Source: Poecilobothrus nobilitatus
Lineage: Eukaryota > Arthropoda > Insecta > Diptera > Dolichopodidae
Assembly: GCA_947095535.1 (NCBI GenBank)
Contig: OX352773.1
Coordinates: 5,518,001-5,582,000 of the forward strand
DNA: 64,000 bases
Direction of reading: 5' to 3'
The position numbers were made by a program, and so were the translations under genes. The notes beneath the pieces are model-generated. The model did no database searches. It saw only the letters and a program-made list of their open reading frames with translations, and had not been told where the DNA came from. Below, in pieces: positions 52,501 to 62,132 of this stretch. The first letter of the stretch is position 1, and every line of letters begins with the position of its first letter.

Positions 52501-55500
52501 AAACTGGATTATGATTTTATGGAAATGGAAAGAGTAAATATTTATTTTCTTTTAATCTTTTTTCTTTAAAATAAAGTTTATGATCTCTATTTTGGCATTT
52601 CTTTTACTTTTTTTTTTATTATTTTAACAGAAAACTGATGTTACAGCTGAATTAGTTGAAGAATTACAAATGAAAACAAAAGAATATTTACAACCAAATC
52701 CAACAGCAAGAGCTAAAATGGCTGCTGTTAAAGGTATATCAAAGTTATCTGGTCAAGCGAAAACAAATACCTATCCACAGCCAGAGGGTATATTGTCAGA
52801 ATGTATGCTAACATATGGTAAAAAATTAGGGGAAGACAGCATTTTCGGTAAGGATAAGGATAAAGACATTTTTTTTTTTTTTTTTTTGTATTATTATCTA
52901 CAAATTTTAAAAAGAATGTCTTTTATTTTCTATATACTCTATATATAAATTTATATAAATAATATATATATATATATTTTTTATTTTAGCACAAGCTCTT
53001 ATTGAATATGGTGAATCGTTGAGACAAATGGCTGATGTTAAATACTCACTTGATGATAATATTAAACAAAATGTTCTTGAGCCATTACATCATTTGCAAA
53101 CAAAAGACATTAAAGAAGTTATGGTAAAAAGAACTTTTGGTTAAAGTTATTGTGATTTGATTGTTGTACCTATTACTTCACTTAAATATCGCATCTTTTC
53201 AAATAAGAAGATAATATACTACATAGTACATACTATATTTGAAACAATTATCGTAAAAATTCCCATAGAATTTGATATTAATCATATTTTTTGCTTAATA
53301 CAATAATAGAAATCATGATATTCCAAAAGTTTTTGCTATATATGATCTTAGATATAAACTTTTGGAACTGAAATTATGTAATATACATAAGTATATAGTA
53401 TTATCTTTTAGTAATATACTTTTAAGATAGGTGAAAAGGGAGGAATGCTGTGATACCCCGGATATGTGTTTTCCTACTCAAACCATTGTAAGCGTTGTAT
53501 ATCAACTATGTTTGCCTCTAAAAAATCCAAAAGATTATTAAAGAAGAATTAGCGCAGTTTACCTTTTTTTATTTTAGTTCAAGATGAACGTTTGATTTCT
53601 CTCCCTTTTTATCTTTTCAAATTCTGCAAAAATCATTTTAAAAGAAGTCTTAATCTTCTGGTATATCTGCTAATAGAACAGTGTCCCATTAAAATCTATT
53701 GTGCATTATTGATATTACGGTGATTTATGAAAATTATAGGCCGACTGTCATTGAACCAGAAACAAATTATATTATTACGTTAAAATGTTAAACATCATTA
53801 CGTAAAACTAAGATTAAACTCTATTATTTTCCTAGATAATAAAAACAACTGACTTAAAGGTATGAAACATGTGTTAGTATATTAATAGGATTATAAATGT
53901 AAAGTGTGCAAGATAAACAATAAAATTCTTTTATGTTTCATTGTTACAATACAAGTGTTTTACATTCTAAATTCATTATTTGTAAGGAAACTAACAAATA
54001 AAAATTGGTAAGATCTGTAATCAACGAAATTTAATTACATATTGTTAATGTATATAATACTATATATAGTATATATTATTTAATATATGTATATACTCGT
54101 ATATAGTGGTATAAATTTCTATTATTGTATTAAACATTGTTTCTTCTTATATATTAATTTTATTCTTAAAACTTACAAAATGGTGGTCTGTTTAAGTTAA
54201 GGTTAATTTATTTATTAAAAGAATCGTCGAATTTACAAAATTTATCTTTGAATATATTTTATATACAGAAATATTCAAATTTAAAGTTTGTTCTTATTTT
54301 TGTTTTTTTTAAATTAATTTTTTTTTTTTAAATGAAGGATAATTAAAATTTGTATTTTTAAAAATGATTTTTTTAGCATCATAGAAAAAAATTACAAGGA
54401 CGTCGACTTGATTTTGATTGCAAGAGACGTAGACAAGCCAAAGGTAAATTTTATTTAAATTTTTTTATTTAATAGTTATTGGTTTTTGTTTTTGTTTTGA
54501 TTTTCTATTAAAACAAAATTTTAAAATTATTCCTATTAACTGATCACGGTTTTTAGTAAAAAAAATATTTTACTATAATTTTTGTATTCTTTAGTTGTTT
54601 GTTTGTTTGTTTTTTTTTTTTTTTTTTTTTTTTGGATTTTAAATATTTAAATTATTTAAAAAAAAAAAAACATAAAATCTGAAAAATAAAACTTTTAATT
54701 TAACAGGTGGTTATCTTTCACCTATGAACAGTCCAATCAAACAAACTAAATCGAATGGTATAAAAAACAACAGTTTTTTTTTTAAATGAAAATTTTAAAA
54801 AATGAATTAGAAAAAAGTTGTAGAAAATTTATTGCTAAGTCCATCAAAACAAAAAAAAAAAAAAAATAAAAATAAAAACACAATTTAATAGTGCGCTTCT
54901 ATATACCTATATATATAATATAACTAAATATATTAAAATTTAAAAAAAGAAAAACGTTAATAAACATCGCAAAAATTTTTTTTTTTCTTTTGAAGTGTTA
55001 TTTAAATCTGTTCAACTACAAAAAAAAAAAAAAATTCACATCATTTTAAAATCCTTTAATCTTCGTTATATTCAGTAGCATTAAATAAAATTACCTAGAG
55101 TGCAGTAGTATCATTTTTAATTAAGGAGTCAGATTTTTAGATGAATTTTTAAAGATAATTTATTACAGTTAAACTTAAAAAATGTTATGATCTCTTGAAA
55201 TAATCGGTGCTAAATTATAATTTTTTTATAATCCTAACAACATATAGTAAAATTTTATTCAAATAAAAAGTTAAAACAGCTTACAAAATACTGGCAAGAA
55301 ACTTGCGATATGCGTATGTATGGAATTCTGATGTTTGAAATCAATCTTTAAAACAGAAATTCATATTTGTAAATTTTTCCTCAACAAAAATTCGGTAAAA
55401 CAAAAAAAAAAAATAGACCAAAATGTCAGTGAACAACAAAAACAAAAATTTACTATTATGTTTTTGATTTATTGACAACGTTATAATTTATTAATCTTTA

Positions 55501-58500
55501 AGATAAATTTAGGATAAGCTTTGTAAGCTAAAATTGAAATTTTTTCTTTTCGAGTCCTAAATATATCTTTAAGATTAATTTTAGTTTTTTAAACTTTATA
55601 GATATAAAATAAATCATTTATTTCTCTACTATTCTGTTAAGAATTTTTGTTGAATTTTGTTAAAGTATTAAATTTAAAAAATAAAAAGTATATGTGAAGT
55701 GCGCTGAAATTTTTTTTTTCATAACAAATATCATAAAAAATAATCTTAAAAAATGCTATTATATCCTATTAATTATTTAAATGCTAGAATTAAGATAAAT
55801 TTTAATCGCTACACATTTAATAAAACCTTAAAAATTATTGTTTTAAAAATTTTTTTTTTTTTTATGTACATATATTCTATATTTATAACATAAATTTTTA
55901 ATTATACCTTTATATTTGTTTTTTTTTTTCTTTTCTTTTTCGGTTTTTCTAATTTATGATTTACTACACCAACATTTTTTTAAAACAAAACAATACAAAA
56001 AAAAATTTCCATTTCAATGAATCCTGGTCAACCATTATAAATAATAAATAATACAAATTGGATGGCTTATTTTGGAAATTCGCACATTTGACATTAAACA
56101 TGTATATTTTATTTGGAATGCAACTTTTATTTTTTTAATTTTTAATCCCAATTCATAATTTTTTTATCTAATTTTTTTTTTTTTAAATAATATATGCTAA
56201 AAAAAAAAAAAAAACTATTTGAAAAAATTACTTTAAAAAAAAAAAAAAAAAAATTAACGGATTTAAATTTAAAAATTGTTTTGAATGGATTTTAATATGA
56301 AAGGATCTCATATTACAGATGATGAAATACGCAGTGCTGAAGAGAAATTTGCCGAATCCTTGCAATTGGCACAAATGGGAATGTTTAATTTATTAGAAAA
56401 TGATGTGAGTACCATAATATAAAAATAATTAAATGTAATAGAAAAAAACAAAAATATTTTTTTTTATTCTTATCGTTTAATATTTTATTTCTTTAAAATA
56501 TTATTAATAGGTTGAACAAATTTCTCAATTAGTTACATTTTGTGAAGCTATGCATGATTATCATTCACAATGCTCTGAAATATTAAAAGTTCTTCAAGTA
56601 ACACTGGAAGAAAAGTAATAATTATCATAATATAATTGAAAATATAATATTCACAAATTACATAAAAAATTTTAAATTTTTAAGGCGAAATGAAGCAGAA
56701 AGCCGACCAAAATCGGAATTTATTCCAAAATCATTGGCTGAACTTAAAATTGACGAAGGTATTGAAGGAATAGAAGCAAATGGAGGAGGTGCGAATAGAC
56801 ATGGACTTTGGGGAAATAATATAAATAATAATAATAATAATAATATATTAATAACAAATTCTACTAGTGCTAATACTTGGGGGAATAGGGATTCCATAAA
56901 TAGTAATAGCACAAGTAGCAATTATAGTAATGGTGGTGGTTTTGGCGGCACAACAACAAGTTCAAATTCTTTTAGTATTTTAAATTCAAATAATAATAAT
57001 ATAAATAATAATAAAAATATAAGTGGTCGCCCTCAAACCACTATTAATACAAATAAAAATTCCCATCACCAATTTCTATTTAGTTCTCAACAAAATTTAG
57101 TTCGAACAACAACAACATCATCAACAACAAATAATAATGTTACAAATATAAAAAGTACAAATTTTTCAAGAAATCGAATTTATGGTTCACATCAGTCATT
57201 AACACCAAAAAATTTATCACTTGCTAATAGTAATAATAGTAATAGTAGTGTTAATAATAATAATAATAATAATAGTAAAAATCAAATGTCAATAACAACA
57301 GCTGCTCTTGATTTAAATTCTAGTTTTGATTGGTTAAATGCTTGGGATAATCCCCCACCCAATCCTCCATCATATGGTAAAGTAAATAATACTAATATAA
57401 ATAATAAAAATAATATTACATCAACAAATCGAAATATAAATAGTAACGTTAGTAGAAATATTTCACAACAATTTATGACAAAAACGAATACAAATTCAAA
57501 TTTTAATAGTAATTCTGCTAAAGTCTTGGATAAAGATCCTTGGACAGGTGATTTATTTTTTGTTATGTTTTTTTGTTTTTATGTTTTTTTTTTTTAATTA
57601 ATTTTATTCTTTTTTATAATTTTCATATCATAAGACACCTCTATTTATCATTTTGTTTTTTAATTTATCCATCAAATATTTACGTTGCATTAAAATTACA
57701 TTTTAATTAATTTATGCATTTAGTTTATTAATTTTTTTTTTTTTAATTTAATTTAGTACAAAAAAAAAGTTCATTTTGTTAATTTTAATTTACATTTCAT
57801 TATTTTTTTTTTTTATTAATTATGTTACATTTTATAATTCATTTATAATTTTTTTTTCTATTTGAGTTATTTTTCAACACAAGTTTTGTACCATGTACCA
57901 CCATCACTTTTGATTAAAATACTTATTGTACCACCTATCTGTTATTAATCATATTCAAAAAAAAAAAAAAATTCAAAAATTTCATTTTTTTAATGATCAT
58001 TCAAAACATTTAAAAAATTCAAGTGACAAAATAAACCCATAATGCTTTTAAAATATTACAAATGAGAATTTTTTCTAAAGAAAAGAGTCTAGTATTTTAC
58101 AAAACTTATATATTATATCCCTATACTTTACTTATAACTCTTTTTAAATTTTTACAAATGATTATGAATATTCTTAAAAAAGTTTTGACAAAGTTTTGAC
58201 CTCTGGTATTTATCATTTATGGGGGAAAATAAAAATTATTTGCTATTAATACTTCTAGATTCTTTTCTTATTGAAAATGTAAATCTTAATTATACCATTC
58301 CATTTGTTTTTTGGATAATCCGTACATTAAGTGTTACATTGTAACTCTCATAAATATCTGTTTCCATTATATATTATATATTTTGATTTATTTCTTTATA
58401 TTGGATTAAATTTCATTGTATGTAAGAAAAAAGAAACATGATTTGAATTAATGGTCAAGAAATACATTTTTTTTTTAACATCAATCCTTAAGTTTTTAAG

Positions 58501-61500
58501 CTTTTTTTTTTTTAATTTTTATACACAATTTTTGCTTTGTTATTTATTTATTTAATTCATTTTGCTGAAGGATTATAATATAATTGTTTGTTTTCCTAAA
58601 TGGAAAACTTTTAAAATATATTAAAAAATAATATATTAATTATTTTATTATATTATACCATCCATAAAAACCATATTATCTTCTTTTCATTTATTTTATT
58701 TATTGATGGGTATTTCTAAAAGAGTCTTAGGAGCTCATACAGAGTTTGTATTGGTTTTCTTAAAATATAAACAATTCATTAAAAATCAAATTTACAATAA
58801 TTTAAAAATGTATCAATGATAGAACAAAAAAATAAATATGTGAAATGCTAACAATGATTTACTTTCTAATATGATAATAACTATTCTGAACGATATCAAA
58901 TATTAAAAAGCAATTTATAGGAGATGAATAGGGATGCTTTATTAAAATAATTTTTTTTATTAGTACAAATGTAGAATGTAGTTATTTTGTTATTAAATTA
59001 GAACGCTTCTTTTTTTCAATCGTATACTTTTTTTTTTTTTTTTTTGTATTTATACAGCTTAATTTATGTAAGTATTACAAAGTAACAATGTAAGTAATTT
59101 ATTACTATAAAAATCCGTCTAATTCTACTTGTTATTGAAAATAGGTTGAAATAAATTATTTGAAAATAAAAATTGTTGAGTAATATTTCATTTAATTTCA
59201 CTGTTTATATATAATTAAAAATGAAAATATTGCCCGTATGGTATTTAGACGTTTTACCGACAAAACCTACCTTTTTTCCTATATCACTATATATTAAAAT
59301 AATATAATACAGTATTTAAAGGGGCTTTAATATAAGTTTTTAAATAAAAACAATTTGGTAAAACAATTATGTAATCTTTTTATGTAATCTCATAGTTTAA
59401 TGCATTCTGAGAAGATTATAATATATACTGTAGGTCTGTTTGATTTATATTTATAGATTTAGAAAAGTTTGTTTTATTAATAATATTAGTATTATAAATA
59501 AAAATTATGGTCCTGTTTCTCTCGGATGTGGGAACAGTCTGTAGGTCGTCAATATTTAAAAAAAAAAAGAAACAATTATCAACGATTCGTATAAAATTGT
59601 GTGATAGAAAATAATATTAATTAAAAGTATATATTAATAACAAAAATATAATTGAATATTTTTATCATGTAAATATGTAGATTTATGATCTAAGATTTAG
59701 TAAATTAATAGTAGGTTTTTATAAAAAATTAAGTAAAAATATAATATTTTTATCATTTTTATCATCATATAAATTTAATATATATATGTATATGTTTTTT
59801 CTCATTTCATTTTATTTTTCATACATTTCATTTTAATTAATTAACTTAAAACATAATCAGTTGTATTATTAATGCATTCATTCATAACATTTATATCATT
59901 TTATACCTAAGACTTACACTTTGTATATTAATGTAAATTCTAGCATTTTTTTTTTTTTTTTACAGACAATCTTTATTTGACTATTTTTTATAAATCTAAA
60001 CAATGAAATTTAAATTCATAATTATTTCTTTGTCATATTAGACTCATTTATGGGTAACCTTGTTTGTGGTGGGAGCTTTGTGTATTGTATTTTTTAAAAT
60101 AATTTAAGTTTTAAATTTAATTTATACTTTTTAAATCGAATCTTTTTAAAGAATTGTAACGAAAAAAAAAATAACACATCTTTATTTACAACTACAATTA
60201 AATTGAAAGGTTATCTAATTTTTAAAAAAAAATCGGAATTTAATTTGAAACCAAAACATTGCAATTTATTTTTAATACAAATAACATTTCAATTTATAAA
60301 ATAGTAAAGTAATTATGAATTTAAAATTTTATGCATCCTCTTTAACAAAAACAGAAGTTACAGAATTAAAAAAAAAAAAAAAAAAAGAAACAAAAGAACT
60401 GGTGATGGGATTTTCGATGCTTTTATTTGCAAAAAAAAAAATAATTAAAAATTAATATATTAAAAAATTATAAAATATATGCTGTAAAATAGATATTTTA
60501 TCTTATATAGAAACTTTAAAAATATAATTTTTTTTTTTAATAATATTTTTTTCAATATTATTAGAATTTATTTTTAGTTTGATAATTATTAGTTTTTTTT
60601 TTTTTTTAATTTAAAAATTTTTTTTTTTTTTGTATTTAAAAATTAAAAAAAAACAAAAAAAAATTTGAATTTATTTTATTAAAAAGTTGAACATATTTTT
60701 TTTTTTTTTTTTTTTTTAGAAAAATTATGTATTTGTTTATTTTCTTATAATTTGAATAGTTTTTATTCAATTGTCATGTCTATATTATATCCTCCATAAC
60801 ATCCAAAAAAACAAAAAAAAAAAACAAAATAATTAGATTAAGTAAATTAAATTTCTTCAATTGAAAAATTTCTTTTAATTTCTTCCTTTTTATAATAATT
60901 GCTGATATTTTTCTTAATATACGTATGTATTTTTGCTTGTAAATTTTTTAAATTTATTAAATTTTTACTATTTTTGTTTTTTTATTTTTATAATTCTTAA
61001 AAAAAAAGAAAAACAAAAAAAAAAAAACATTTTATATTTTATAATAGAGCTTTTAATTTTTTTTTGTAATTAATACGTTCTTATTTTCATTTTTAATCAT
61101 AATTAAAATATCAGAGAATTATTATAAAAAAGAAACAAAAAAAAAAAAAAAATTAAATTTAAAATTAAAATTAAAAAAAAAAAAATTTTTAACCTATATA
61201 TACATATACATACTACTTACATATTTTAATATAAATATATAAACATATATGTCTAGATATTCAAAACGTAATGTTCTTCAACAGTAGAAGAAAATATTAA
61301 TAGAGAAGAAATTTGAGACAAGATTAAAATTTAACTATGAAAATTGCATTTCAAAATTATTTTTAACTTGTTTCGACATTCTTTTTTAATTAATTTTCTT
61401 TCGTATCCTTTTCACTATTCGAACATTCTCTATCCTATATACCTGTTATAATTTCAAATTTTCTTTTTTAATATTGTTGTTTAAATATTATTTGAATTAT

Positions 61501-61985
61501 TTTGTTTTAAATTTTTTATCGTTAAAATATTGATATTGTTATAATAAAAAAAAAATAGAAATAATTTATATTTTATATCTTTCTAATAAATTTTCCTTTT
61601 GGATAGTCGATAAATTGGAAAAGTAATTTGTATCTTTTAAATTTTCAAAAATATAGTTACTTACTAAGTCATAATTTTAATTCTTATTTTTCAATTGCAT
61701 TTCTATTAAAAGTTTTTAAGTTTTTTTTTAAGAAATATAAAATATATTAATATGATAATTTTAATTCTATTTTAATAAATTTTTCGACTATCCTTTATCT
61801 ATAATCTATATTATAGTATAACTGGTATATGTTTTCTATAAATCTATATAATAATATATTCTTATATATTTGTATATTAGTTTACTTTTTCGTTTAAATG
61901 TTTTAGTTTTCTTTAAAACAATTTAAATATGAAAAAGTTGATATTCTTTTAAAAAAAAAATTTTTAATAGTATGTTTTTTATAAC

Positions 61986-62016
<31 letters not shown>

Positions 62017-62132
62017 AAAGAAAGTGTAAAAGAGAGAATTTTTTTTTGTTTTTGTTTATCAAAAAATTATAGTAATGAAACCTACTCATCTGGAATTGGA
62101 TAATGGTCATGCCCAGGCTAGATCTACGAATG
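43416..62132 (+). CDS. EndoA: Endophilin A gene, ten coding exons seen, 3' end (SH3) outside window
   Basis: Endophilin A binds and bends membrane at necks of endocytic vesicles through an N-terminal amphipathic helix and a BAR dimer, and recruits dynamin and synaptojanin through a C-terminal SH3 domain (family knowledge). Joining 43416-43460, 52465-52533, 52631-52847, 52990-53123, 54377-54443, optional 54707-54757, 56304 or 56319-56404, 56511-56614, 56685-57547 and 62073-62132 gives one open frame with GT-AG introns and matching phases. Without the optional parts about 548 residues are encoded in the window: helix H0 at about 1-21, BAR to about 241, then a very long Asn-rich linker. Blocks such as MAFAGFKKQINKANQ, TYPQPEG, KYSLDDNIKQN and GRRLDFDCKRRRQAK match fly endophilin A as I remember it. 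Residue 75 is Ser, the position reported as an LRRK2 site in fly. No SH3 sequence appears before 64000, so the gene is cut by the window edge. Confidence 0.95.
46918..47098 (+). mobile_element. tRNA-derived SINE, best-preserved copy, with target duplication
   Basis: About 180 bp beginning GGGGCCTCGGTGGCATAGTG, with an A-box-like segment and a B box GTTCGGATCCC at 46982-46992, then a tRNA-unrelated body and an A tail. The insertion is flanked by a 10-bp duplication AATAATGTTA (46908-46917 and 47099-47108). It cannot be a working tRNA because nothing after the T-arm pairs with the 5' acceptor strand. It lies in EndoA intron 1, sense orientation. Confidence 0.88.
48821..49130. mobile_element. 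TIR element (MITE), 310 bp, with TTA duplication
   Basis: Inverted repeats GTGCCGAACCTAAATTGC (48821-48838) and the complement of GTACCGAACCTAAATTGC (49113-49130), 17 of 18 identical, flanked by TTA on both sides (48818-48820, 49131-49133), which could be a 3-bp target duplication. It lies in EndoA intron 1. The 80-codon frame inside it is a chance product. Confidence 0.75.
50521..51441 (-). mobile_element. Internally deleted Tc1/mariner element in EndoA intron 1
   Basis: Perfect 27-bp terminal inverted repeats lie at 50526-50552 and 51409-51435; the left end starts CAGGG directly after a TA (50519-50520), as expected for the Tc1/mariner superfamily, while the outer five bases of the right end have decayed. 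The element is about 920 bp, shorter than the roughly 1.3 kb of full-length mariners. It lies antisense to EndoA within the 9-kb first intron and is non-autonomous. Confidence 0.9.
50628..51406 (-). pseudogene. Broken mariner-type transposase (DD41D-like)
   Basis: Three overlapping minus-strand frames together give the catalytic half of a Tc1/mariner DDE transposase. The first Asp is in SSDEAHFHL (codon 51242-51244), the second in WFQQDGATCHT (50963-50965), the third in the CDLIPLDYFLWG block (50832-50834). About 41-43 residues separate the second and third Asp, as in the DD41D (rosa-like) group. There is a frame change near 50,940 with a few extra bases, and another between the first and second blocks near 51,190. 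The N-terminal DNA-binding region is missing, apparently by internal deletion, since the right TIR follows almost at once. The protein cannot be functional. Confidence 0.88.
51925..52120 (+). repeat. Tandem repeat, about 51 bp, four diverged copies
   Basis: The word ATTTCGAAACGA or a variant is at 51949, 52001, 52049 and 52102, with ACTCTAxTCCG before it and TTxATGACGTxAT after it in most units. Copies are diverged and lie in EndoA intron 1, about 350 bp upstream of exon 2. Confidence 0.65.
52465..52533 (+). CDS. EndoA: EndoA coding exon 2 (residues 16-38)
   Basis: Twenty-three codons in phase 0, starting YVTEKMGGAEGTKLD and ending MEMER. This is the start of BAR helix 1 and matches the family without gaps. 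The acceptor is a T-rich tract ending TTTCAG at 52464; the donor is GTAAAT at 52534. An alternative reading with the splice one or two bases earlier would break the conserved Glu-Arg-Lys-Thr-Asp junction. Confidence 0.94.
52631..52847 (+). CDS. EndoA: EndoA coding exon 3 (residues 39-110, BAR helix 1 insert)
   Basis: 217 nt, phase 0 to phase 1. It encodes KTDVTAELVEELQMKTKEYL and continues through the endophilin-specific helix-1 insert (QPNPTARAKMAAVKGIS) to TYGKKLGEDSIF. The helix-1 insert at about residues 60-87 is the part that separates endophilins from other BAR proteins. Ser75 (codon 52739-52741) is conserved with the fly position described as an LRRK2 phosphorylation site. The protein is one residue shorter than fly around GED-SIF. 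The donor is GTAAGG at 52848; reading on past it gives only low-complexity sequence. Confidence 0.95.
52990..53123 (+). CDS. EndoA: EndoA coding exon 4 (residues 111-155, BAR helix 2)
   Basis: 134 nt, phase 1 to phase 0. It encodes AQALIEYGESLRQMADVKYS followed by LDDNIKQNVLEPLHHLQTKD and IKEVM. This is the core of BAR helix 2 and is colinear with the family. The acceptor is TTTTAG at 52989 and the donor GTAAAA at 53124. The preceding intron is only 142 nt and contains a (TA)n run. Confidence 0.95.
53124..54376 (+). other. EndoA intron 4, nothing recognised
   Basis: 1253 nt between exons 4 and 5, A/T-rich, without TIR element, SINE or further exon that I can see. Confidence 0.7.
54377..54443 (+). 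CDS. EndoA: EndoA coding exon 5 (residues 156-177, end of BAR helix 2)
   Basis: 67 nt, phase 0 to phase 1: HHRKKLQGRRLDFDCKRRRQ then AK. The basic cluster lies near the distal end of helix 2 and is among the most conserved parts of endophilins. The exon ends with one base (G) of a split codon, so the residue after Lys177 depends on which exon follows: Gly with the cassette exon or the upstream acceptor, Asp with the downstream acceptor. The donor is GTAAAT at 54444. Confidence 0.95.
54707..54757 (+). CDS. EndoA: EndoA optional 51-nt cassette exon in the BAR distal loop
   Basis: A T-rich tract ending TTAACAG precedes the exon and a GTATAA donor follows it. It is 51 nt, phase 1 on both sides, so inclusion adds exactly 17 residues: GGYLSPMNSPIKQTKSN. 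It sits between the conserved RRRQAK and DDEIR blocks that are directly joined in fly endophilin A as I recall it, that is at the loop between BAR helices 2 and 3 at the distal tips of the dimer. The insert has two Ser-Pro sites, the second followed two residues later by Lys, a proline-directed kinase pattern, and a basic end. Open frame, exact phase symmetry and good splice sites support a real alternative exon; without transcript data the inclusion rate is unknown. Confidence 0.8.
54758..56303 (+). other. EndoA intron 6, nothing recognised
   Basis: About 1.55 kb between the cassette exon and exon 7, dominated by A and T runs. No additional exon with splice sites and matching phase was found. 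Confidence 0.6.
56304..56404 (+). CDS. EndoA: EndoA coding exon 7 with tandem acceptors (start of BAR helix 3)
   Basis: The short form starts at 56319 and encodes DDEIRSAEEKFAESLQLAQM then GMFNLLEND, giving residues 178-206. An upstream AG at 56302-56303 allows a form 15 nt longer that adds GSHIT; both are in phase with exon 5 or the cassette exon. Gly-Ser-His-Ile at this site is, from memory, found in endophilins of other animals, which makes the upstream acceptor credible although its pyrimidine tract is weak. The donor is GTGAGT at 56405. Helix 3 sequence is otherwise fully conserved. Confidence 0.92.
56511..56614 (+). CDS. EndoA: EndoA coding exon 8 (residues 207-241, end of BAR domain)
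   Basis: 104 nt, phase 0 to phase 2: VEQISQLVTFCEAMHDYHSQ, then CSEILKVLQVTLEEK. This is the final BAR helix. The acceptor is ATTAATAG at 56510 and the donor GTAATA at 56615. The Lys codon is split with the next exon and restores the conserved Glu-Lys-Arg-Asn-Glu-Ala-Glu-Ser-Arg-Pro junction. Confidence 0.94.
56685..57547 (+). CDS. EndoA: EndoA coding exon 9: long Asn-rich BAR-SH3 linker
   Basis: 863 nt, phase 2 to phase 1, about 288 residues (242-529), by far the largest exon. The first 28 or so residues (RNEAESRPKSEFIPKSLAEL, then an acidic stretch) continue the family. After that the sequence is low-complexity and rich in Asn, Ser, Thr and Gly, with two runs of seven Asn at 56824-56844 and 57253-57273 encoded by AAT repeats. 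Roughly a quarter of the residues are Asn. Islands that are not low-complexity are SFDWLNAWDNPPPNPPSY (PPSY at 468-471) and DKDPW at the end (DPW at 525-527). Fly endophilin A has only a short Ser/Pro-rich linker here. The frame stays open across the whole exon despite the A/T content, which supports coding. The donor GTGATT at 57548 is weak; reading through reaches a stop at 57596-57598. Confidence 0.88.
57548..62072 (+). other. EndoA intron 9, nothing recognised
   Basis: 4.5 kb of A/T-rich sequence with many homopolymers, including 28 A at 61986-62013. I looked for an SH3-coding exon (ALYDFEP-type) and found none here or up to 64000. Confidence 0.65.
62073..62132 (+). CDS. EndoA: EndoA probable coding exon 10 (linker, 60 nt)
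   Basis: A 60-nt open segment flanked by an AG at 62071-62072 and a GTAAAG donor at 62133, phase 1 at both ends, matching the phase-1 end of exon 9. It encodes VMKPTHLELDNGHAQARSTN. Base composition is clearly less A/T-rich than its surroundings, which is why it stands out. It would continue the linker towards an SH3 domain beyond the window. Because it is symmetric it could be skipped or included freely. A 28-nt A run lies about 60 nt upstream (61986-62013). I have no family match for these residues, so this is an exon by splice logic and composition only. Confidence 0.6.

Noticed and set aside
52670..52948. 92-codon frame starting inside EndoA exon 3
   Set aside because: It is the EndoA exon itself read on into the intron; the correct boundary is the donor at 52848.
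56658..56921. 87-codon Leu-rich minus-strand frame
   Set aside because: It is antisense to the Asn-rich EndoA exon; the complement of AAT repeats gives Leu/Ile runs.
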